A stretch of 44,890 bases of DNA. It comes from Acidimicrobiia bacterium (GTDB taxonomy: Bacteria; Actinomycetota; Acidimicrobiia; Acidimicrobiales; JACDCH01). Numbering within the stretch: position 1 is the first letter of the stretch; the number at the start of each line of letters is the position of its first letter. The stretch covers positions 1-44,890 of the forward strand of contig JACDCH010000546.1 of assembly GCA_013694495.1 (NCBI GenBank). Direction: 5' to 3'. Of this stretch, positions 39,304 to 44,890 are shown in pieces. A program made the position numbers and the translations under genes. The notes beneath the pieces are model-generated. The model was not told where the DNA came from, made no database searches, and was given only the letters and a program-made list of their open reading frames with translations.

Positions 39304-42300
39304 CTACGTCGTGACGTTCACGAGCGTCTGGCCGAGCTCGTCGGTGAGGTCGCTGTAGACGACGGCACCGAGGTACTTCGAGGCCAGCGCCAGCCCGGTC
39401 CACGCCACGTCGATCGTGCCTTGCTGCCCGACCGTCGCCGCCGTCGGGGCGGTGACGGTCATGTTCCCGGCCGCGGTGTTGCCGAGCATCCACGTGAAGA
39501 GGTCGTAGACGGCTTCGGGGCCGTCGGTCTCCCAGCCGTGGACCACCAAGGTGTAGGTGCCGGCACTGGGGAACTCGGCGTCGACCTGCTCGGCTGAGGT
39601 CACCGACCCACTGCCGTCGAGGAACACGAGGTTGTCCGGGTCGTCGAAACTGCCCTGGAACAGGTACAGGTCGAGGTCGTCGGCGCCGTCGGTGTTCTCG
39701 TCGAACAGCGACGCCCGGTAGTGGCGGGTGCCGGCGGGGACCTCGAACTCGATGACGTCGATGCCGACCCCGGTGCCGAGGGCGACGTTGATGTCGTCGG
39801 CCGGGTCGTCGACCACGGTGCGACCAGCCGACACGTCGGCCGGCACGAGCCCGCGCGGGGTCGCGCTGAACGGACCGGTGTAGCCGAAGGTCACCTCGTA
39901 GGTCTCGGAGCCCGAGACGCCCTCGCCGGTGATCTCCACCGGGGCCGACAGCGGCACCGGGCGGACGGCGATCGGGCTGCGCACGCTGTGACCGGCGCCG
40001 TCCGACCACGTCAGGGAGCCGAACCGCCACTCGTCACCGGCGGTGTCGGCGACCGTGAAGGTGACGGTGTAGCTCCGCACCGCGTCGGGGGTGCCTGCGG
40101 CGGTGAACGTGAGCGTCGGAGGAGTCACGACCGCGGTGACACCGGGCGGCGCCTCGACGGCGACGGTGTAGGTGCCGGCCGGGCCGACGTTCGTCAGCTC
40201 CCTGGTGACCGTCTGGACGCCGGCCAGCTGGCCGATGCCGATCGTCGGCTGGTTCAGGTCGCTGGGATCGACCGCCCGGGCGGGCGGGCAGTTGATCTCG
40301 CCGGAACCGCAGAGGAAGTCGACGTAGTCGGCGAAGTCGGCGTCGTAGACGAGCCCGGGGTCGTTGGCCGGGAACGGCTGGATGTGACCGCCGCCGAAGT
40401 CGAACGGGTCAGCCGCGGTGACGAAGTCCTGCTTGTCCACGTCCTGGTGGGCGGTGGTGACCAGCGCGGAGCTGATCATCGCCGGGGACCAGTCCGGGTG
40501 CGTCCCGCTGAGCAGGGCGCCGACGCCGGCCACGTGCGGGCTCGACATCGACGTGCCCTGGATGGCCTGGAACAGCTGGCCCGGCGCGCCGAGCCACGGG
40601 TTGGGCGCCGCCCCGGCGAGGATCTCGACGCCGGGGGCGGTGACGTCGGGCTTGATGATGTCCGGCGCCGCTCCGTTCGGGCCCCGCGACGAGAACACGG
40701 CCATGTCGGGGGCGTCCGGGTTCACGGCGCTGGTACCGGCCGTGATGGTCGCGGTGGCGGCGGCGCCCTGCGCCTCGATGTAGTCGAGGATGATCCCGGC
40801 CGCCGGCGCCAGCACCGTCGATGTCGGCAGGACGTGGTTGTCGGTCGGGGTGACGTTCACCTGGGGCGGGTCGAACAGGATCATGCCGACGCCGCCGGCG
40901 GCGCGGACAGCGGCGCCGTGGTTGACGCGGGCGATGCCGGTGACCCGCTGGCAGAACACGATGGCCCCGGCCACCTCGGCCGGGTCCAGCCCGTCGGGGC
41001 ACTCGGCGCCAGCGTTCACGAGACGGGCCGGGCCGACGCCCGGGGTGACGCTTCCACCGGTGACGGAGACGGCCCCGTCACCGAGGACGACCTCGTTGTC
41101 GAAGGTGCGGCTGTGGGTGCTGGCCCCGACTGCGGTGACCCACGGGGCCGACGCCGGCGAGCCGACGGTGGATGCGCCCGGACCGGCGTTGCCGGCCGAG
41201 GTGGCGACGAAGACGCCGGCGCGGCGGGCGAAGAGGAAGGCGATGGCGTCGGGCGACACCACCGACGGCGTGTTCGAGCCGATGGAGTAGTTGATGACGT
41301 CGACGCCGTCGGCGACGGCGGTGTCGATGGCCATCACGAGGTCGCTCACGACGCAACCGGCCTCGCCGAAGCAGCCCTTGTACGCCGCGATGCGGGCCCG
41401 GGGCGCCATGCCGGAGATGGTGTCGACGCCGAGGTCGCGCCCGAAGATGCTCGGGTCGACGCCGCGGTTGCCGCCGGCGGTGGAGGCGGTGTGGGTGCCG
41501 TGCCCGTCGCGGTCGCGGGCGGAGGCGTAGTCGGCCGGGTCGACACCGGAGCGGCGGAGGCCCTCGATGAAGTAGCGGGCCCCGATGAGCTTGTTGTTGC
41601 AGGTCTGGCGGGAGAACTGCTCGCCGGCCTGGCAGATGCCGTTCCAGTGGGCGGGCGGGGGGCCGTAGGCCCGCAGGCGGTTGCCGGCCGAACCCTGCCG
41701 GTGGGCGAAGTCGGACTGGTCCGAGAAGCTGGGGTGCTCGGGCCAGATGCCGGTGTCGATGACGCCGATGATGACGTCCTCACCGACGCCGGCCGTGTCC
41801 CAGAAGCCTCCGGGCGTGGAGAGCCCCAGATCCGACGGGGTGTTGTCGGTCATCGGGTGGCGCTCGGCGTCGACGCTGACCGCCACGACCTCGGGGTTCT
41901 GGGCGAGCCGGGCGGCTTGCGCCGGCGTCAGCTCGGCGGCGAAGCCGTTGAACGAGAAGTTGTAGTCGTAGAACTTGGCGTCCGCGGGGGCGCCGGCGGC
42001 GGCCAGCGCAGCAGCATGGGCGCGGTCGAGGTGAGCGCGGTAGCGGCGCACGTTGGCGCTGTTCGGGTTGGCGTGTCGCCCCGGGGCGGGGGCCGTCGCG
42101 GCCAGCCCGGGCTCACCGCCCTCGTAGGCGATGACCGGTTCGTCGGCCATCTGCACGACGTAGACCTGCGCGGCGCCGTCCTTGGCGTCGACGACCTGTC
42201 CTCGTCCCGGTGGCGGTGCGCTCCCTGCCGGTGCGCTCTGCGCGCCGACGAGAACAGCGACGACCGTGAACGCGGTGAGCAACATGCGACCGCCGAGCAC

Positions 42301-42321
42301 GGTCCGACGTGGCTGGACCAT
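39304..42321 (-). CDS. Secreted subtilisin-like (S8) protease with PA domain
   Basis: This 1005-aa protein starts at ATG 42321, preceded by AGGGAGG on the minus strand. A signal peptide (MLLTAFTVVAVLVGAQSAPA inside the first 35 residues) and an inhibitor I9-type propeptide (AQVYVVQMADEPVIAYEGGE, FSFNGFAAELTPAQAARLAQ) precede the catalytic domain. The triad is IGVIDTGIWPEHPSF, DGHGTHTAST and GTSMSSPHVAG. A protease-associated domain is inserted (ARLVNAGAECPDGLD...), and the C-terminus has fibronectin-like and pre-peptidase-type domains. It is a typical extracellular protease and belongs to the chromosomal flank. Confidence 0.93.
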   Translation of the reverse strand: MVQPRRTVLGGRMLLTAFTVVAVLVGAQSAPAGSAPPPGRGQVVDAKDGAAQVYVVQMADEPVIAYEGGEPGLAATAPAPGRHANPNSANVRRYRAHLDRAHAAALAAAGAPADAKFYDYNFSFNGFAAELTPAQAARLAQNPEVVAVSVDAERHPMTDNTPSDLGLSTPGGFWDTAGVGEDVIIGVIDTGIWPEHPSFSDQSDFAHRQGSAGNRLRAYGPPPAHWNGICQAGEQFSRQTCNNKLIGARYFIEGLRRSGVDPADYASARDRDGHGTHTASTAGGNRGVDPSIFGRDLGVDTISGMAPRARIAAYKGCFGEAGCVVSDLVMAIDTAVADGVDVINYSIGSNTPSVVSPDAIAFLFARRAGVFVATSAGNAGPGASTVGSPASAPWVTAVGASTHSRTFDNEVVLGDGAVSVTGGSVTPGVGPARLVNAGAECPDGLDPAEVAGAIVFCQRVTGIARVNHGAAVRAAGGVGMILFDPPQVNVTPTDNHVLPTSTVLAPAAGIILDYIEAQGAAATATITAGTSAVNPDAPDMAVFSSRGPNGAAPDIIKPDVTAPGVEILAGAAPNPWLGAPGQLFQAIQGTSMSSPHVAGVGALLSGTHPDWSPAMISSALVTTAHQDVDKQDFVTAADPFDFGGGHIQPFPANDPGLVYDADFADYVDFLCGSGEINCPPARAVDPSDLNQPTIGIGQLAGVQTVTRELTNVGPAGTYTVAVEAPPGVTAVVTPPTLTFTAAGTPDAVRSYTVTFTVADTAGDEWRFGSLTWSDGAGHSVRSPIAVRPVPLSAPVEITGEGVSGSETYEVTFGYTGPFSATPRGLVPADVSAGRTVVDDPADDINVALGTGVGIDVIEFEVPAGTRHYRASLFDENTDGADDLDLYLFQGSFDDPDNLVFLDGSGSVTSAEQVDAEFPSAGTYTLVVHGWETDGPEAVYDLFTWMLGNTAAGNMTVTAPTAATVGQQGTIDVAWTGLALASKYLGAVVYSDLTDELGQTLVNVTT

Positions 42322-42665
42322 TCGTGCCTCCCTTGGCCTCGCGCCGCCAGTCAGACGTCCGGCGTCCGGATGCGAGAGCAGCATCCTCGCGCGGTGCTGC
42401 GCGGGTTCGCTCGGAAACCATGCCCCGCGGTGAGCGATTCGCGTGCGGGTCTGGCCACGACGCGCCGGTTCGCCGAGCGCGATCCCCATTGTTCGGGCAG
42501 GCCGCGTCACGCCGGAACGGGCCCCGACTGCCGAAAGGGGACACGGTGGCCAGGACCGGACATTGTCCGGTTGTGGACTTGGCGCGCGGGTTCGGAACGT
42601 CGATGATCCCGCACCGGCGAGGACTGAGTGGGCCTCGTCGGGCCCGTCGTCGCCGAGGAGGCGCA
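42322..42665. promoter_or_regulatory. 344-base divergent promoter region between two subtilases
   Basis: Both protease genes read away from this gap. It holds the palindrome at 42555-42571 and GTCCGG-type repeats near 42354, and a purine-rich ribosome binding site before the ATG at 42666. No small gene is convincing. Confidence 0.5.
42555..42571. promoter_or_regulatory. 17-bp palindrome, likely operator
   Basis: ACCGGACA-T-TGTCCGGT is a perfect 8-base inverted repeat around one base, about 95 bases upstream of the plus-strand subtilase start. The symmetry suggests a dimeric repressor or activator site controlling one or both divergent protease genes. The protein that binds is unknown. Confidence 0.6.
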
Positions 42666-44549
42666 ATGTCCCGACCCGTACGCGGCCGCATCTTCGGCCG
42701 TCCGTTGCTCGCTCTGGCGATCGCCGTCCCGTCGGCGGTCGCGCTGGGGCTCGTGCCCGGGCCGGCCGACGCCGACACGCCGCCGGAGGTCGTCGTCGAT
42801 GCGCCGGCGGCGGCGGTCGTCGAGGGGTTCATCGTGCACCTCGAGCCCAGCGGCGCCAGCGACGCGACCGTCGAGGCGGAGACCGAGGCCGCCATCGCCG
42901 ACGCGACGACCGAGGACGTCGAGGCCGACGTCGAGTCGCACACGGCGACCGGCGCGGCGGTCGTCTCGCTGTCCGAGGCCCTGTCGGGCGAGGAAGCCAA
43001 CGCAGCGATGGACGAACTGCTCACCGACCCTCGCGTGGCCGCCGTCGAGCCCGACCTCACGCTCCAGGCGAACTTCACCCCGAACGACACCCGGTACGCC
43101 GAGCAGTGGGACCTGTTCGAGACCACCGGCGGCATCCGGCTCCCGGCCGCCATCGACGGCGCCGCCGCCGACGGCGCCGGAGCGGTCGTGGCCGTCATCG
43201 ACACGGGCCTCGTCAGCCATCCCGATCTCGCCGGCCAGACCGTGGCCGGGTACGACTTCATCACCTCGGCCACCACCGCCAACGACGGCGGCGGGCGGGA
43301 CAGCGATCCGAGCGACCCCGGCGACTGGAACACCTCCGGGCAGTGCGGCCTCCTGAGCCCCGCCCGCAACTCGTCGTGGCACGGCACGCACGTCGCCGGC
43401 ACCATCGCCGCCGCCACCGGCAACGGCGCCGGCGTCGTGGGCATCGCCCCGAACGCCGACGTCCAGCCGGTGCGGGTCCTCGGGCGCTGCGGCGGGTCGA
43501 CGGCCGACATCGCCGACGCCGTCATCTGGGCCTCGGGCGGGGCGGTCAGCGGTGCGCCGGTGAACCAGACGCCGGCCGACGTGATCAACCTCAGCCTGGG
43601 CGGCTCGGGCTCGTGCGGCATCTCGATGCAGAACGCCATCAACGGCGCCCGCTCGCGCGGCACCGTCGTGGTCGTCGCCGCCGGCAACTCGAACGCCAAC
43701 GCGGACAATTCCACGCCGGCCAACTGCGCCGGCGTCGTCACCGTGGCCGCCACCACCCGCCAGGGAGCCCGTGCCCCGTACTCGAACTACGGCACCAGCG
43801 TGGAGATCGCGGCGCCGGGTGGCGACACGGCCAGCGGCACCGCCAACGGCATCCTGTCGACGCTCAACTCGGGCACGCAGGGCCCGGGCACGCCGACCTA
43901 CGCCTTCTACCAGGGCACGTCGATGGCGACGCCCCACGTCGCCGGCGTCGCCGCCCTCCTGCGGGGCGAGCGGCCGAACGCCACCGTGAGCGAGATCGAG
44001 ACGGCGATGATCTCCACGGCCCGTGCCTTCCCTGGCACCTGCAGCCAGTGCGGCTCCGGCATCCTCGACGCCAACGCGGCGCTCGTCGCCCTCACCGGTG
44101 GCCCCGGCCCGACCACGACCGCGCCGCCCACGACCGCACCGCCCACCACAGCGCCGCCCACGACCGCACCGCCCACCACGGCGCCGCCGACGACGCAGCC
44201 GCCGGCCGGGCAGACCTTCACCAACGGCACCGACTACTTCATCGCCGACAAGAGCACGGTCAACAGCCCGATCACGTCGACCCGGGCGGGCACGGCCCCG
44301 TCGAACCTGCGGGTCGCGGTCGACATCGCCCACACCTACAAGGGCGATCTGCGGGTCGAGCTCATCGCCCCCGACGGCACCGTGTACCTGCTGCACAACC
44401 GCACCGGCGGCAGCGCCGACAACATCATCACCACGTATACGGTGAACGCGTCGGGTCGCCCCGCCGGTGGCACGTGGACCCTGCGGGTCAGGGACATGGC
44501 CAACTCCGACACGGGCACGCTCCGGGCCTGGTCGATCACCTTCCCCTGA
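42666..44549 (+). CDS. Secreted subtilisin-like (S8) protease with C-terminal P-domain
   Basis: The 627-aa protein starts at ATG 42666, with GAGGAGG just upstream. A signal peptide (GRPLLALAIAVPSAVALGLV) and a propeptide region (VEGFIVHLEPSGASDATVEA, VAAVEPDLTLQ) precede the catalytic domain. The triad is VAVIDTGLVSHPDL, WHGTHVAGT and QGTSMATPHVAG. A threonine-proline-rich linker joins a C-terminal P-domain of proprotein-convertase type (AHTYKGDLRVELIAPDGTVY, LLHNRTGG). It is exported and probably degrades external protein. It is divergent from the other subtilase. Confidence 0.93.
   Translation: MSRPVRGRIFGRPLLALAIAVPSAVALGLVPGPADADTPPEVVVDAPAAAVVEGFIVHLEPSGASDATVEAETEAAIADATTEDVEADVESHTATGAAVVSLSEALSGEEANAAMDELLTDPRVAAVEPDLTLQANFTPNDTRYAEQWDLFETTGGIRLPAAIDGAAADGAGAVVAVIDTGLVSHPDLAGQTVAGYDFITSATTANDGGGRDSDPSDPGDWNTSGQCGLLSPARNSSWHGTHVAGTIAAATGNGAGVVGIAPNADVQPVRVLGRCGGSTADIADAVIWASGGAVSGAPVNQTPADVINLSLGGSGSCGISMQNAINGARSRGTVVVVAAGNSNANADNSTPANCAGVVTVAATTRQGARAPYSNYGTSVEIAAPGGDTASGTANGILSTLNSGTQGPGTPTYAFYQGTSMATPHVAGVAALLRGERPNATVSEIETAMISTARAFPGTCSQCGSGILDANAALVALTGGPGPTTTAPPTTAPPTTAPPTTAPPTTAPPTTQPPAGQTFTNGTDYFIADKSTVNSPITSTRAGTAPSNLRVAVDIAHTYKGDLRVELIAPDGTVYLLHNRTGGSADNIITTYTVNASGRPAGGTWTLRVRDMANSDTGTLRAWSITFP
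44111..44206 (+). repeat. Tandem repeat encoding a Thr/Pro linker
   Basis: Units of about 12 to 15 bases (ACCGCGCCGCCCACG-like) encode repeated TTAPP and end with TTQPP. This links the catalytic and P domains of the subtilase. Copy number may vary between strains. Confidence 0.8.
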
Positions 44550-44612
44550 GGCGATGTCGCCGCGCCGGCGTCGAGCCTTCACCCGTTCCGGGCCGGTTGT
44601 ACGGTTCGGCGG

Positions 44613-44890
44613 GTGGGGGCCCTCGGGGTGCTCGGCTTGACCGAGGCCGATGAACGTCTGCTCGAGGAGCTCGTCGGTCGCCCAGATCGCGGGCTCGACG
44701 AGCTCGCGGCTGCGGTCGGGCTGGCCGCCGGCGCGCTCCGCACCCGTCTCGACGCGCTGATCCATCTCGGCCTCGTGCGCCAGACCGGCGCCCGACCCGC
44801 CCGTTACGCAGCGCTGCCCCCCGGCCCCGTGGTCGAGGCCATGGCGCGGGTCGCCGAGGAGGCGCTGGCGCGAGCGCGGGTCCACGCCGC
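44613..44890 (+). CDS. N-terminal part of an HTH regulator (TrmB/LuxR-type; partial)
   Basis: The frame starts at GTG 44613 and runs off the window. A -10-like TACGGT (44600-44605) ends seven bases upstream, consistent with a leaderless start. The 92 visible residues read LGLTEADERLLEELVGRPDR, LDELAAAVGLAAGALRTRLD, ALIHLGLVRQTGARPARYAA. This is a TrmB/ArsR-type winged helix, often followed by a LuxR-like domain in actinobacterial regulators. The rest of the protein is outside the window. Confidence 0.7.
   Translation, partial: MGALGVLGLTEADERLLEELVGRPDRGLDELAAAVGLAAGALRTRLDALIHLGLVRQTGARPARYAALPPGPVVEAMARVAEEALARARVHA

Noticed and set aside
39721..42606. Long open frame antisense to the first subtilase
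   Set aside because: It mirrors the coding gene in high-GC DNA, with glycine/arginine-rich content and no domain; the subtilase on the other strand is certain.
42507..44885. Long open frames on both alternative frames over the second subtilase
   Set aside because: Same reason: shadow frames of a high-GC gene; the S8 catalytic triad identifies the real frame.
1..44890. CRISPR array
   Set aside because: No regularly spaced repeat-spacer pattern was seen; the CTCACG motifs have irregular spacing and no cas genes are near.

Overview
The window is about 45 kb of high-GC DNA with GTG starts, ATGA/GTGA gene overlaps and several likely leaderless promoters. This points to an actinomycete-type bacterium (Actinomycetota); I cannot place it more finely. 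It reads as chromosomal flank plus two accessory blocks loaded with mobility and conflict genes.

Block 1 (about 1-7440) has a small HTH protein, a 616-base non-coding stretch with an inverted repeat, an excisionase (1018-1368, minus) divergent from a tyrosine recombinase (1433-2575), a two-TM/GAF-like membrane protein (minus), and a complete bacterial ubiquitin-like conjugation operon. That operon has two separate single-domain ubiquitin-like proteins (Ubl) split by an antisense ribbon-helix-helix regulator, then an E2-like protein, a JAB-E1 fusion, a DUF6527-like metal-binding protein and an SDH/ClpP-fold serine protease. It ends at a hairpin terminator.

Block 2 starts at an intact tRNA-Arg(CCU) (7711-7786) with a tyrosine recombinase just downstream. 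A second copy of the tRNA 3' half, starting in the anticodon loop, lies at 39241-39284, so 7742-39284 looks like a tRNA-targeted genomic island of about 31.5 kb. Its left part is a defence cluster: a minus-strand SNF2 helicase, a second SNF2-type helicase with a C-terminal DUF3883-like nuclease-like domain, a zinc ribbon, a DUF1156 DNA methylase, a 104-aa protein, a HEPN-DUF499 ATPase, a DUF4365 protein, an unknown protein and a truncated remnant. The middle is a mobilisation module: a MobF relaxase-helicase with an inserted HTH, an excisionase-like gene, and an array of CTCACG motifs. Next come an orphan HTH antitoxin-like gene and a recombinase fragment.

The right part of the island is a five-gene Wadjet-like (SMC, kleisin, toprim) operon with one more small subunit than the four-gene Wadjet layout. 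Upstream on the same strand lies an AbiE toxin-antitoxin pair. A second, divergent AbiE-like pair has a nuclease-like N-terminus on its antitoxin and a strong operator/leaderless promoter. After the att-like tRNA fragment, ordinary chromosome resumes: two divergent secreted subtilases and the start of a TrmB/HTH-type regulator.

The most interesting systems are the ubiquitin-like operon with two free Ubls and an E2 lacking an obvious catalytic cysteine, the five-gene Wadjet-like operon, and the nuclease-like AbiE variant. All functional claims rest on motif and context reading; no database search was run.
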